From Piper betle (taxonomy: Eukaryota; Streptophyta; Magnoliopsida; Piperales; Piperaceae): a DNA stretch of 64,000 bases. Below the pieces are notes generated by a model. It had not been told where the DNA came from and searched no databases. It was given only the letters and a program-made list of their open reading frames with translations. Numbering within the stretch: position 1 is the stretch's first letter; every line of letters begins with the position of its first letter. Of this stretch, positions 33,776-47,066 are shown one piece after another. The translations under genes were made by a program, and so were the position numbers. Where the stretch lies: positions 62,001-126,000 of the forward strand of contig JAURVB010014573.1 of assembly GCA_033002965.1 (NCBI GenBank). Direction: 5' to 3'.

Positions 33776-35548
33776 TAACATTTTGATAAGTTTCAGGTTT
33801 TATTTTCATGCCGACCACTATTTTTCCTATTAATTTTTACTAAAATTTAAAAATATTGAATTATCACAAGCTATAATGAATATGTGCATATCTACTACCA
33901 ATTATCACGAAAGAAATGTGTTTTGAAGGATATTGAATAAGGAACGTCTACACTTGTAGATTTTGGTCAAACTACTCCAATGCCAACCTAGGATAGACTA
34001 CATTTAAAACACTTCCTAGTATGATCAGACCTACGCCCGACTAGACTTGCGACTTCTTAACATGATTTTGACTAGTAAGATCACATTAGACCTATCCTTG
34101 CTACCCACTTTTTGAACAAATTGACCTACTCAACCAATTCCCCTCATCTCATGCAGTTTGGTAGATGCCTTGAGGAGCAAGTGAGGAACAAACTCAACCA
34201 CAACCAATGATTAAAGGAGCCACTTGTGTGGACTTACTGGAATGGAAGCTATGAGGAAATTTCCACCAATGGCTTGTTTTGCCCTTCAAATTTTAATCAT
34301 TCGAATTCTAGTGGGCTAATCTACCAACTCCCTCGACCATGAAGAAAAAACTTGGGACAAGGGGACAAGAATACAATCACACTTTGGAGTCAACATCTAC
34401 CCCACATTGGAAAAAAGAAGGCACCAGGAAGTTGCTTCACCGTTCAAGAGAGCTTGACCTCCAGTCGGCTATGAATACCCTCACTCACTTGAAAGAAGGA
34501 ATAGCCAACAATATACGTCACTTAGGAGATGATAGATCAGAGAAGGCATTAGAAGAAGAAAGCACACTCTTTATTTCTGCACCTTTCACCCTTAAGCTCC
34601 ACACTACCAATTTGAAGGAGGAGTTAAAGGTTGTTGCGAAGAAGTCGTGGACACTAAGTTGCAAGGAAGCTTCACCACTAAAGAGAAGTTCACGCCTAGG
34701 CCTCATCGTTATAGATTTGCATAATTTTCCTCTTCTCATGTTATAATGTTGTTTTCATTAACAAGCTTCATGATGTATTATTATTTTTACATAGGTAAAC
34801 ACTTAGTGATCTGGGTTATATAATGGATCTTGGTTGATACGTAATATATCTTGTTTTGTTATCTTGTTGCACTGTTTATTAGTTAATTACTTTATGCCCA
34901 TGCTTAATGTTTTAAAAGAGTAGTTAACTTTTGTATCATTAAGAAATTTGGTCGAGACCTAAGGATAGGTCAGCTGATGATATATATAGATGAAGTAGTT
35001 TATGATTTTAACTAAGGGATGCATTATAGTCATAGATATCTACATAAGGGAGTTCATCTTAATGCACCAAACTAGTTTTGTGTGCACAAGGATGTGAAAT
35101 GATGATAGCCTCATAGGCTCTAATAAGATGCGGGAACCTATTACAACTAAACTCAGTTTCCCAGATATCAACTACAAGTATATGGAATTTGATTAACATG
35201 ACAAGATGTGTCACCTATTAACTAAGTGAAGTTATCTAGCCCAGGTCCATTTTTAGTAACAGAATTTGTAACAACTGGTGTTGTGGTTTTTGTCCATGTG
35301 CCTTTGCATCATTCTCTATAGTAGAATAGTACACATGTTTTATGCCCTCACTCAATATATTAGTTTTAGAATAGATTTCCATCACACCATATATTTTTTG
35401 TTCACATCTGAGTAGGTTTTACAATTTATCTATCAGCAATAAATAATAAAACATCCAATCCTCATGGGAATAATCTCTTTCTCATCAATTTATTACTTGT
35501 TTGATGTATGCACTTGCGCGATGTATTGATAAAGAAACAACAAGGTTT
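33776..35548 (+). repeat. Probable Athila 5' LTR and preceding DNA
   Basis: The last ~150 bp before the primer site (AATCCTCATGGGAATAATCTC ... GTATGCACTTGCGCG ... CAACAAGG) closely follow the pattern I know from Athila LTR ends. How far left the LTR extends is unclear. An open frame at 34339-34746 (135 codons, lysine/glutamate-rich) lies inside and is not recognised. Confidence 0.5.
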
Positions 35549-35566
35549 TGGTGTCATTACTGAGGA
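35549..35566 (+). other. Athila primer-binding site, decayed
   Basis: TGGTGTCATTACTGAGGA stands where Athila elements carry TGGCGCCGTTGCCGGGGA. Every difference is C to T or G to A. Confidence 0.7.
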
Positions 35567-35719
35567 TTTGATTTTTTTTATTTTTGTTAATAGTTACTTT
35601 TTAGTATACTTATTTAGTTTATTTTTTCAGGTAGTGTATGCAAGAGAGACAATCAGAAGGGCTGTTTCCATGTGATCATAAAATCAAAAGAACTTACATT
35701 AGTATCAGATGAGAACAAA

Positions 35720-36930
35720 GGCAAGCCATGGCTCAGAACTTCGACCAACAAAATTTTGGAAATCAGAACATGCGAGATCAAGCTTTTGCTAATCAAAACT
35801 TGGTGGAACAAAATCCTATGGAGCAAGCCTTTGTGAACTAGAACACGGGTAACCAAGTGAGCCTAGCACATGACAACTACAATAGATAATTGGCATAATT
35901 AGCTCTGCCTTAGCTGGAAAAATTCAATCTCAATATTGTGAGACCACAAATTCTGGCTAACAACTTCAAAATAAAACCTATCATGTTTCAAATGTTGCAA
36001 TTAGTTGGCCTGTGCAATGGACTGCCAAGTGAAGACCCCCATATGCACCTCCTAAACTTTATAGAAATTTGTGACTCATACAAACAATACCAAGTGTCCG
36101 AAGATGTAATCAGACTTAGTTTGTTTCCATTTTCCTTAAGTGGAGTAGTTAGACTTTGGTTTGATTCTTTTGGCACCTAACTCAATCACTACTTGGGGGA
36201 AATGACATGGAAATTCATGTTGAAATGTTTTCCACCGTCCTAAATAGGGCAATTCAGAAATGAGATCACTTCATTTTCCCAAATGGATAATAAATCATTC
36301 TGTAACACATGGGAGAGATTCAAAGATTTGTTAAAGAAATGCCCTTATCATGGTATTCAACCATGAGTTCAGATCCAAACCTTCTATAATGAGCTTGTGA
36401 GTCAAACCAAGTTAATAGGTTATGTTGTAGCAGAACGATCTATCATGACAAAGACCTATGATGAAGTATATGAGCTAATGGAAAAGCTAGCTTCCAATCA
36501 CCATCAGATGATGTATGATAGGACACTGAGGAAGAGTGTGCCCATAGTAATTCAAATGGATGCTTTCAAAGCCCTCTCAACATAGATGACAACATTAAGC
36601 AAATAGATGCAGAATGTAAAACATGAAGGTCAAGACTATGATAGCCAACTTCATTGGCAATTATAACAGGAATCAGAACAATCCTTACTCCAACACCTAT
36701 AATCTAGGTTGAAGAAACCATCCAAATTTTGGATGGGATGGAAATCAGGTTAGTGAACAAAAACCTCCAGCTCAAGTTCAAGCCCAAGCACCACTAGGAT
36801 TTCAAACCCAAACACAAAACAGGATGTAACCACCTGTTGAAAAAGAAGATGTCAATGGATGAAATGTTTATGGAGTTTATGCAACTCAGCAACAACAAAT
36901 GCAGACTCAATAAGCTTCCATCAAATGCTT
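35720..36930 (+). pseudogene. Athila gag remnant
   Basis: A Gln/Asn-rich N-terminal part is followed by IVRPQILANNFKIKP-like sequence (35935 onward), GLPSEDPHMHLLNFIEICDSYK, VIRLSLFPFSLSGVVRLWFDS, FPPS...FRNEITSFSQMD, WERFKDLLKKCPYHG and QTFYNELV, and then KTYDEVYELMEKLASNHHQ. These are successive blocks of Athila gag. Several internal stops (for example 36178 and 36583) disrupt it. Confidence 0.85.
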
Positions 36931-37039
36931 GGAGAACCAAGTGGGGCAATTGGCAAGTGCTCTAAACAACTTACCACCAGAGAGACTCCCAAGTGACAGA
37001 GAAGTACAAAGAATGGAAGAAGGAAAATAACGCAAAGCA

Positions 37040-37975
37040 ATAAAATTGAGAAGTGGAAAAGAACTACAAGATCAAAAGTTGGATGCAAGTGAAGAAAAAG
37101 AAGTAAGCCTAGGCGTGGAAGAAGAGAATCAAGACAGATGGGTAGAAGTACAGAAATCAGTTCCTCAACCGGAACTAGCAAATTATGTTCCTAAGCTTCC
37201 TTATCTACAAAGTCAACAAAAGCATAGGAAGAACAAGAATTTTCAAAATTTTCTGAATATTTTCAGAAAATTGAAAATCAACATTCCATTTTTCGAGGCA
37301 TTGGAGCGATTGCCCGGTTATACAAGATTCATGAAACAAATTTTGTCCAAAAAAGAGAAGCAAAAGAATTTGAAATAATGGCACTAAATGAAGAGTGTAG
37401 TGCAATATTAAAGGAAACTACCCCTATTGTTGAAGGATCCAGAAGGGGTTTATTATTCCTTGCTCTATTGGATCAAAATTTTAATGCAAAATCCTTTGTG
37501 ATTTAGGCGTTAGCATCTCCTTGATTCCACTCTCCATCTACAAGAAATTTGGTTAGGAGAGGTAGAGCCTCCAACTATAAAATTTCAATTAGTTGATAGG
37601 TCTTACATCTTTCCAAAGGGAGAAATTGAGAATATACTGGTGAAGGTAGACAAGTTCATTTTCCCAACTGAGTTTACAATACTAGACATGGAAGAGACAA
37701 GGATGGTCCAATCATAATGGGGTGGCCATTTTTGGCAACAAGAAAAGCCCTAATTGATGTAGCCGTAGAAGAATTGATTATGAGGGTAAACAATGAACAA
37801 GTGATGCTCATCATCTTTAAAGCCATGGAATACCTGGAGACAAATAATGATTGTTTTGCAGTCAATATAATTTAATAAATAGTCACAAAAGTATAAGAGA
37901 GAAACCAATTCTCAAACCCTCTTGAATATATACCGACTTCTAAAGACTTAGAGGAGGAAGAATATGCATATATGA
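37040..37975 (+). pseudogene. Athila protease remnant
   Basis: After a charged linker (MRSGKELQDQKLDASEEKE) and the block FLNIFRKLKINIPFFEALE...YTRFMKQILSKK, the aspartic protease appears as DLGVSISLIPLSIYKKFG with its active site decayed (the usual DxGAS). It continues with RSYIFPKGEIENILVKVDKF and FTILDMEE. Frame changes occur at about 37375 and 37540. It is cut from the RT by the inserted LTR. Confidence 0.8.
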
Positions 37976-37980
37976 CTGAG

Positions 37981-40900
37981 TGTAACGACCCGCCCGTTCC
38001 GAGCCACGAGCCAAGTGTTACTATACAAAACTAAGTGTCTCGTAAATTAATTTTTTATTAATTTTCAATCATTTTATAAATATAACTATAAGCTCAAAAT
38101 AATTTAAGCCCATGAACCGAACCAAAATCCCACTGCCATGCAAACAATCTCGAGGAAAGAATAGTCTAATAATAGAGTCCTCCAGCTGTTCCCGACTCTA
38201 CCCATCCTTCCATGCTCATACCTACGGAGGCAATTCCGCGTTAGTGATAAAACCACTAAGCCGCATAATTAAATGAAACAAGTCAATATAATTCCTATTA
38301 TCATTTCTCGAGACTTTTAGTAGTTATGAGCCTATGCCGAGCTCCATTTATGCTGGGAGGGGTGGCCACCCCATCCAGCTACAATCCCATGCATGCGCAC
38401 ACACGCTACGTGGCCCACGGCCTGTAGTTACCGATATTTGCCATTGACTCACCCTCTCGGTATCACAAGTGCATAATGAGTCGTCTTGCGCCACTGCGCC
38501 CTGTCACCCCTTTCGGCATGGGGGCAGGTATTTAATCTTTCAGGGGGTGCTGCCCTGTGTCGGATTGAGTCAATTCATTGACCCCGGTTGCGCTCGGCGC
38601 ATGGTGGTCGGATATGAACTCAAGTCGACCAAGACTCCCACATAGTAATTTTTTTAAGGGTGCAGCCCCGTGTCAGACTGAGTCAATTCCTTGACCCCAG
38701 TTGCACTCGGTGCATGGTGGTCGAATCTGGGCTCAGGCCGACCAGGGCTGCCAAAAGGGAAAATACAACATTTCAAATAATTATACGGACCTGGATAGTT
38801 CGCAACTGAACTCGCAACCGCGACCAACGATCCTAATCTGAACGAGAAAATAAAATTATACATAAGTATAATTTTATTCGAGTAGAAATACATGCAACTA
38901 AATGACTTAATATATCCTTATTAACCCTTGATAACATAAAGCATATAGCATTCAACAATATTAAACATTAAGTTCTCAACCTTTACAACAAGCCTAGCTA
39001 GGTTATTAATCATTTATGTGACCTAATCACTTAAGTCATACTTTACATTTTTAAATTAATTATTTAAATCACAATTCATACTTAACTAATGATAAATAAT
39101 TATTAACTTATAACCAAGTATTTAATTACCATTATTAGTATATTTTCCTTTGAGACGATAATTACTTAACCAACGATCTCAACGATTTAGCTTACGATTT
39201 TAATCTTTAATTACTATCATTATTAATACCAACTTAGTGAGTACTAGATACTTAATTCATTAAATAAAAGCTTGGGTATACCTATAATAATTTTATTAAT
39301 TTTTTTATAAATTCTGAATATTTAACTGGCAATTAATTAAGTCGTTCTATTAAATTATTTAAAATGATTTGTATTATCCTAATTCAATGATAATACTAAT
39401 TTAAATTATTTTAAATTGTTCAACTCAATAAAGACTCGAACTTTATTTATTTTCCCTAAATTATTTAGGTTCAACGCTTGTGATCAGCGCACTATTATAG
39501 TTTAATAGCCCATTTTTCTACCTTACTAACTCGTTATTAAAATAATCAACTTTATCTATCTAATATTAAATTTAATATGGTAAAGGTGAAATCTTTATTT
39601 CATTAATCACTTATAACCATCCGATTTAAATTAATAACTTATAGTACACCGATTAATTATCAACAGTTTATCATTACCATAATTTTATTACTCATGGCGA
39701 TTTCGTACAATAATTAATTAGCTTAGCAACCGTAACCCATAATCATTAAAATAATAATATTAACACGAGTTATGTTATAATGCTTTCCATTTGGTTGTTT
39801 AGTTACTTAGGCAGATATAAGCTTTGCCATTTCTAATTCCACGTCAAGCCTCTGGATTTTTATTTAAGGATTTATTACGAGTTATTATTATTCTTGACTC
39901 GAGCCGGTATCGAGTCAAGTTTAATTTACGAGTTTACCACCGGAGTGTTTCTTCTTCCCTGCCGACACTTCTCTTCTCCAAACCCCATCCGCCCACCATA
40001 CAAGTTGTCGTTGCCGCCGCCGATCGCCTCCGGCCGCCGTCGATCGTCGCCGCCCAGCCCCGCCGTGCCGTCGCAGTGTCGCCTCGACCAACCCTGGCCG
40101 CCTTCCAGCCGCTGTGATGCTGGCATCGCCATGCCTAGCAGCTCGGTCGAGCGTTGCCGCCCCGATCGGGTGGTCGCCTCGACACCCTCGACCCTCTAGC
40201 GACCTTCCCCGACCAGATCGAAACCCATCGCCGCCCAGGACAGCCGGATTTCTTCACCCATCGCCGTCGCCTCTATTTTTGCCATTTGCTACCCTAGGGC
40301 GGCATCCATACATGCGAGATCGGCCATACACTAATTGACGAAGAGAGGTAGGATCATCTTCCGATGTCGGAATGACCGTTGCCATTGATTCCCAGCGAGG
40401 AGGTCGCCAACGTGGACTGTGCCGGCGGCAAGACTAGGTTTTCTGGGCTTGAAATTCTGCTGTGTCTTGGAGAAAAAGGATGCAGCACCGGGTTGCAGAG
40501 GAAAGCCACCGCCTTTGTCACGTTCTTGAACTCAGTCCCACCAACTGGAGCAACTCCATCAACCCATCGGAGCGAGGGACAAGGCGAGCTAACCCTTCGA
40601 CCAAACACCCAGAGGGGCCATCGAGGAATGTGGGGATCCCTGGCAATGCTTCCCCTGCTATTTTCCATCTTGCTGAACTGACGAACTCGTCGACCATGGA
40701 TGAATCTTAGCCGTGTAATTTAGTTTGGTTTTCTTGTTGATTTAAAACCTTAAGTTCCCATGATTATTAAAACTTATTATCAATTAAGATTAATGTAATT
40801 TTGATAACAATTTATAACATTAAAATCAACTGTTATTAAAATAGATTATGATATCCACCAACAAACAACAAAATAAATGAACAGTGATGTCTAAACATGA

Positions 40901-41440
40901 ACTCTACGTGCTTGCACATGGAAAAAGAAAAAGAAAAGAAGATAGGGAAGGTACCAAAACAAGGAGGATGCTCACTTTGGCAAAGAAGAGGAGAAGAGAT
41001 TTGGAACCGGGGATGGTGAAGAAGAAGTAGCGACGGCTAGGGTATGGGAAAACACCCCAACACGAGAATTTAACCGGGTAGAGACGCTACCCAACTCCCT
41101 TAAAATATCCCACTCTCATCAAAAAAATTCTCCAACGTTCTATCCTTCCCAGACCGACTCAAAGATTTTTAAACAATGTAATCAGTCATAATTATATCAT
41201 TCATTGTACCGATATGCTAAAAGTCATAATTGATTAATTTATAATATTAATTTTTTCAAGAATTAATTTAATTAAATAATATTTATGGTTCGTTCTTAAG
41301 ATTTACAAAACCCTAAATAAAATAGCCTAATTATTATTAATAATATTATTATTTTTTCGGGGTTTTACAATCTCCCCAACTTGGGAATTTTGTCCTCGAA
41401 AATATAATAGGGTCATAAAGAGAAAAATCAGGGTTTTACA
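37981..41440 (+). mobile_element. Solo LTR inserted into the Athila element
   Basis: 3460 bp beginning TGTAACGACCCGCCCGTTCC and ending GGGTTTTACA. Flanks are CTGAG (37976-37980) and CCGAG (41441-41445), a 5-bp target duplication with one change. Athila coding resumes immediately after it. The long length and TGTAACGACCC start suggest a Gypsy (Del/Tekay-like) LTR. Inside, a ~115-bp segment around 38530-38755 is duplicated (GTCGGATTGAGTCAATTC / GTCAGACTGAGTCAATTC). A GC-rich part (39950-40690) yields open frames without recognisable products. Confidence 0.7.
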
Positions 41441-43090
41441 CCGAGTTGATGACTTGGCTAGATAACCAACAGAGTAGCAAGACAAGGTGCAAGCAGCCGA
41501 AGCCCTTGCTTATATCACAAACAAAACTGAAGATGAACATTCCATCTATAATCAATCCTTCAGAGTTAGAATTGAAGCCTTTGCTAAAGCACCTTAAGTA
41601 TGGCTTTCTTGTATAACCCAATGCTCTACCTGTAATTGTTTCTACATCACTCACATCTTTGTAGGAAGAGAAGTTACTGAGAGTTTTAAGGGAACATCAT
41701 CTGTCCATTTAACGAATCATTGCCGATATCCGAGGCATCAGCTCAAATGTCTGCATGCACAAAATTTTGCTTGAACAATGATATAAGTCAACTGTCGAGC
41801 AACAGAGACATGTCAATCCTATAATGAAAGAGGTATGCAGGTGGCTAAATGTTGGAATCATCTATCCAATTGTTCATATTTTATGGGCCACCTTGCCCAA
41901 TGTGTTCCAAAGAAAGGAGGAATAACACTTGTGCCCATTCAGAATAATGAGTTAATCCCCTCCAAAATAGCCACATGATGGTGAGTGTATATAGATTACA
42001 GGAAGCTGAGCAAGGCCATAAGGAAGGACCATTTTCCTCTACCATTCATTGACCAAATGCTTGATAGGTTAGCCAGACAAGGATACTATTGTTTCCTAGA
42101 TGGTTACTTTGGGAACAATTAGATTGCAATCCATCTAGAAGATTAAGAGAAGACCAAATTCACATGTCCATATGGAACATTCACCTATAAAAGGATGTTC
42201 TTTGGTCTGTACAATGCCCAAGGAACTTTCTAATGATGCATGATATCCATTTTCACAGATATGATGAAAGATGGAATGAAAATCTTTATGGATAATTTTT
42301 CAGTATTAGGGAGTACTTTTGACCAGTGCCTTAAGACCATAGGCAAAGTTTTGAAAAGACATAAAAGTACCAACTTGGTTTTGAACTGAAAAATGTTACT
42401 TCATGGTGATAGAAGGAATTGTGGTAGGACATAAAGTCTCATGCAAAGGCCTAGAGGTAGATCAAACAAAAGTGGAAGTAAATGAAGTTGTCACCACCAA
42501 CCAATGTCAAGGGAGTAAGAACCTTCCTTGGCCATGCCGAATTCTACAAAAAGTTTATAAATGACTTTTCCAAAATTGCAAAATCACTTTAAAATTTGTT
42601 GGAAAAAGATATACCTTTCAATTTTCATGAAGCTTATTTAAAAACATTTAGTAGATTGAAAGAAAAGCTTATTTCTGCCCCTATCATTGCTTCGCCAAGC
42701 AGGTCACTACCCTTTTAGTTAATGTGTGGTGCCAGTGACTATTGCATTGCTGCAATATTAGGCTAGTGCATCAACAAGATCTTTCATACCATCTATTATG
42801 CAAGCAAGACATTGAATGAGAGTCAGGTGAATTACATTACTATGGAGAAGGAATTGTTGGCTGTAGTATATGTTGTGGGTAAATTCATATCATATTTGAT
42901 AGGTACCCAAGCGATAATGCATACAAGTCACTCAGCTTTGAAGTACCTACTGCAAAAAAAGGAGGTCAAGCCAAGGCATATTAGACGACTGCTGTTATTA
43001 CAAGAATTTGATATTGAAATTAGACACAAAAAAAGGATTTGAGAATGTTGTAGCCAATCACTTATTTAGATTGATAACTAAGGAGAATGA
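41441..43090 (+). pseudogene. Athila reverse transcriptase / RNase H remnant
   Basis: Begins ELELKPLLKHLKYGFL and EEKLLRVLREH, then SIRIIADIRGISSNVCMHKILLEQ, NPIMKEVCRWLNVGIIYPI, DYRKLSKAIRKDHFPLPFIDQMLDRL in broken frames. RT core pieces include KIFMDNFSVLGSTFDQCL (the YMDD-type site decayed to MDN). The RNase H side has NYITMEKELLAVVYVVGKF, HTSHSALKYLLQKK and ILLLQEFDIEIRHKK (42812-43040). Multiple stops make it inactive. Confidence 0.82.
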
Positions 43091-43099
43091 GTCCAACGC

Positions 43100-44305
43100 A
43101 TTACTAATTCAAGAGAACTTTCCAGCTGAACAACTTTTCCAAGTAAGGATATCTAACTTACCATAGTTTGTAGATTATGTAAATTTATTTATTGCTCAGG
43201 TTCTGCCAAAAAATATGGCATCCCAATAGAAAAGAAAGTTTATGAATGAAGTAAAACACTATTTCTCGTATGAACCATATTTGTTCAACTCATGTAGTGA
43301 CCAAGTGATAAGAAGATGTGCCACATAAGAGGAGATGTTTGACATTATTTATTGCTGCCATTCATAAGGCTATGGAAGCCACTTTGGAAATTAGAGAAAA
43401 GCTATCAAAGTGTTGTACTCAGGTTTCTATTAACCAACTCTATTTAAAAATGTTAACTCTTTTGTGAAGCAATGTGGCAGATGTCAAAGAAATAGAAATA
43501 TATCAAGGAGGCAAGAGATGCCCTTGCATGGAATCTTTGAAGTTGAGCTCTTTGATGTTTGGGAATAGACTTTATGGGATCTTTTATGACATCTAACAAT
43601 AACCGAAATATACTAGTAGCAGTTGAATATTTTCAAAATAGGTGGAGGCTTAAGCATTCCCAACCAATGATGCTAATGCAATGATAATATTCTTTGAAGA
43701 AAAACATCTTCACAAGATTTCGTACTCCCAGAGTCATCATCAGTGACGAAGGGTCACACTTTTGTAATATGGCATTTGAAACTCTATTGGCTAAATATGG
43801 AGTCAAGTATAAAGTTGCAACCACATATCATCCACAAATAAGCGGACAAACCGAAATCTCCAACTAAGAGATCAAGAGAATTTTGGAAAAGATTGTGAGT
43901 CCATCAAGGAAGAATTGGTCAATAAAATTAGATGATGCATTATGGGCCTACAGAACAGCTTTCAAGACACTAATCAGGATGTCCCCTGTATCAGGATGTC
44001 CCCTTATAGGATAGTCTTCGGAAAAGCTTGCCACTTACTGTTCGAGCCAAAGCACAAAGCATATTGTACAACTCAAGGCTAAGAATCTTCCCAGGAAATC
44101 TTAAGTCTCGGTAGTTTGGACCTTATATTGTGATACATGTATTCTCACATGGTGCAATAGAAATCAGACATGAAAAGAAAAGGAACCAATTTCAAGTCAA
44201 TGGACACAGGCTGAAGCACTATCATGGAGAAGAAGTGACCCAATTTACTTTATCTACCATGCCAATTTCAAAATTGGTGCCAAGTCAAGCCAAGGACCAA
44301 AAATA
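43100..44305 (+). pseudogene. Athila integrase remnant
   Basis: The catalytic positions are visible: Asp in GIDFMGSF (about 43565), Asp in [13 protein letters not shown] (about 43740) and Glu in SGQTEISN (about 43850). Then come [15 protein letters not shown] and a decayed HLPVE-like segment. The C-terminal part ends RHEKKRNQFQVNGHRLKHYHGEEV near 44235. A short duplication, AGGATGTCCCC, sits at about 43976-44002. Confidence 0.82.
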
Positions 44306-44960
44306 AATGTTTGTTGGCAGGCTACCCAGGTAACAAAAATAAGCTAACTTTTGTTTTCAAGAATTACCGAGGCCGAGCTTGATGGCACAACACAACCCAA
44401 TCCAAGCAGAAAAGGAGAAAAGATAAAACACGAAAAGGGTGAGTAAAAGGTAAAGTTCTTTTAACCCTTAGCTTTTCCATCGCCGCTTGTGTTCTTCTCA
44501 ATCTAAGGCAAAATCGGTGATCAACAGTTGAGGTATGTGCTCTAATCCACCTCTTAGACTAATCCTTGTTTGTTCATGATTGATTGAATTACATGATACA
44601 TATATGTATTTAAAGCATTAGCATGAGTGATTTGTTGAAAGGTGTAGAGCCAATAAGGGGACGTGCTTGAGCTAGTGAACATACTCTTGATCTGTGAAGT
44701 TATTTCTGTAGATGTTGCACTGTATGTAGATCTGTTGTTGCTTCAGTCAATTGAGGGATGTGCTCGTGGTGGTTACATTATTTCAATAGTTGCGTAGTTG
44801 ATTAAATGCACTATTCTAGTTATTTTGATTTCTCGCCTTCGTTGTTGGTGTGCTGATCTGTTGCTGTTGGGTATGTCAATCTATTGTAAAATTTTTATTT
44901 TATGATTATTATGAATGAAATGATAATTTGAGAAAGAACGGTTTGGAAGTAGCAAGCTTA
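44306..44960. other. Athila spacer between pol and the third ORF
   Basis: Non-coding; contains the pyrimidine-rich leader-like stretch usual between pol and the post-pol ORF in this lineage. Confidence 0.4.
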
Positions 44961-46900
44961 TAAAAAGGTCACGACACAACCAATGGATTCCCCACCAGCC
45001 TTTGAGGACTCAACTTGCTAAGTGAAAATAGAGGAGGTTGAGCCACTATTGAAAAGGGCAACCCACCAGAACTAGACACCAAGGTAACATGGGAAGACGA
45101 GGACTCAGACAATGAACAAGAAAGATCCCGTTGCCACCTCTACCCAAGGAGTGAGATGACAAGCAGTTTGCAATCAGCTCCCAAGGAAGAAAGGGACTCA
45201 CTGCAATCAGCTCCCAAGGAAGAAGAGAAAAAAGAGAGTGACAAAAAAGAAAGAGAAGTGGAATGTGAGAAAATTGCAGCGAAGAAAGTAGGCAAGGGTA
45301 GTGAAAGTTAGTACCAGTCCTGAGAAATTGATTGCTTAAAAAGAGAGAGATGATCAAGCCAATCTGAATAGAAGAAAAAGAAAAGGAAAAGTTAGCCTAG
45401 AAAGAAAAAGCACAGAAGAAGGTTGCAGTTGTAAAGCTTGCAACAATAACAAAAAGGCAAAGGAGCGATTAAGAGTTCAAAGCCAGCAAAAAAGAAAAAG
45501 GTGAAATAGTGAATGCAAGATAAGAAACGAGAGGAGGAAATCAAACAAGTGAAACAGAGGAAATCAATACTCGACGACCTCGACATGGTTGAAAGGACGG
45601 AGACAAGGATTCGAAGGAGGATAATATAAGAGAAACCTCAAGTCCCAACACCACCACCACCACCACCTACTCAAGAGGAAGCAGAAAAAGAACAAGAAGA
45701 AAGTACCACCCCCAAGAAAGAAAGTACTAGCAAAGAAATCCAAGCCACCACTATCTACCAACACTACCCACTTACCCTTTATCTCAGCCAAGGCCAATAC
45801 AATATTTGATGATACAATAAAAGGGAAGCAACCAATCAAGGAGAGGAGATTGGATCCAGAGAGTTACAAAACAAAAGAGGTCATACAAGATATTATCAAA
45901 AGTTTTGGATGGACTAAACTATGTAGGAAACCGAATGAGGGGACACTACACCTGGTGAGAGAATTTTATGCAAACTTTGAAAAGAAGTAGGAAGACAAGG
46001 TGTTTGTCAAAGGTAAATGGGTAACCATGACAAGCAAAGCCATCAACAAGTTGATTGGAGCTCCTGTCCATGAGGAAGATGATTTTTCAGTATTGATGGA
46101 TGTGGGGTTAGAGACAAAAGAATAGGAAAAGAAGTTGTGACAAATTGATAAAGAAGTGATTTGGGCACTGGAAAGAACAACTAGCAACTCAGTTATAATG
46201 TTGGGGATTGATACCAAGTTGGACGCCTCTTTACATGTTGATATGCAATAGACTTATCCCTCCCAGCACACCTCCCATGTCACATTGGATTGAGCTATCC
46301 TACTTTATGCTATGATTGAGAAGAAGAAAGTCAATGTTGGATGAATCATATACAATAACATCATCGACCTAGTTGGACTTACCAAAGGGCTATGGTTCCC
46401 AAGTATTCATCACCAAGTTGTGCATTTAATTTGGAGTCAACATTGAAAAAAATAAAGAAAGAATCAAGACCAGGCTAGCCATCATTGCCAAGGTTTCAAT
46501 TGATGCTCCATAGATGGGAGGACTACGACTTGGCATGGAGATGCTAGAGGAGATCAATGAGATTATGGCAATGCAGCAAAAGGACATCTCCTACATATAG
46601 TACTATTATAATTGAAATATTTTCATACAAAGCAAATAGAAAAGCAATGAAAATCAATATATCTAATGTGCTAGCTAATCAAGATTCCATGCTTGGAGGT
46701 TCTTCGAGGCGGAACAACAAGAGAAAGAAGAAAAGCAAAAGTATGCTAAGGCATCAGTTCAGAATGACCCAACCCCACCGATTGACGAAGAAAGTGTAGA
46801 AGAAAAAGAAGAGGTTGCAATACATTTGGGAGGAGAACTGCTAATTGGCCACTTCACTATGGCCAATGACAGCTCAGGCAAAGACAATTGATACACCCAA
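44961..46900 (+). pseudogene. Athila post-pol (env-like) ORF remnant
   Basis: A lysine/glutamate-rich N-terminal part with a (CAC)n proline-like run at 45645-45666 leads to VFVKGKWVTMTSKAINKLIGAP (about 45998-46065), ALERTTSNSVIMLGID, LLYAMIEKKKVNVG and DLVGLTKGLWFPS. These blocks match the plant transposon-associated protein that follows pol in Athila-like elements, sometimes called env-like. No signal peptide or membrane segment can be trusted in this broken copy. Open frames on the opposite strand are shadows. Confidence 0.65.
45645..45666. repeat. (CAC)n microsatellite
   Basis: Seven consecutive CAC/ACC triplets inside the Athila third ORF. Confidence 0.9.
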
Positions 46901-47066
46901 AGAGCACTCTCTCTCCCCACCCCCTTCTTAATTTCTTTCTCTCTTGCTGCCCTTATGATCATAGTTTATTATTTCTAATATTGTGCTTGCATGGTGACAT
47001 AACTATCATCTTGGGTTGTTATTAATTGTGAGGACACAATTTCGTGTAAGTTTGGTGGGGAGGGGG

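Larger units (their letters stand above)
35549..47066 (+). mobile_element. Athila-type Ty3/Gypsy retrotransposon (internal part)
   Basis: Primer site, gag, protease, RT/RNase H, integrase, a third ORF after pol, and a purine tract (GGTGGGGAGGGGG, 47054-47066) appear in Athila order. A 3.46-kb LTR-type insertion (37981-41440) separates protease from RT. No convincing 3' LTR follows the purine tract. Frame damage throughout shows an old, inactive copy. Confidence 0.85.

Noticed and set aside
34339..34746. 135-codon open frame
   Set aside because: No known domain; it lies in presumed Athila LTR sequence, so I do not call it a gene.
39824..40710. Several open frames around 100 codons, GC-rich, resembling exon composition
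   Set aside because: They lie within an LTR flanked by a 5-bp duplication and overlap on both strands; no domain is visible.
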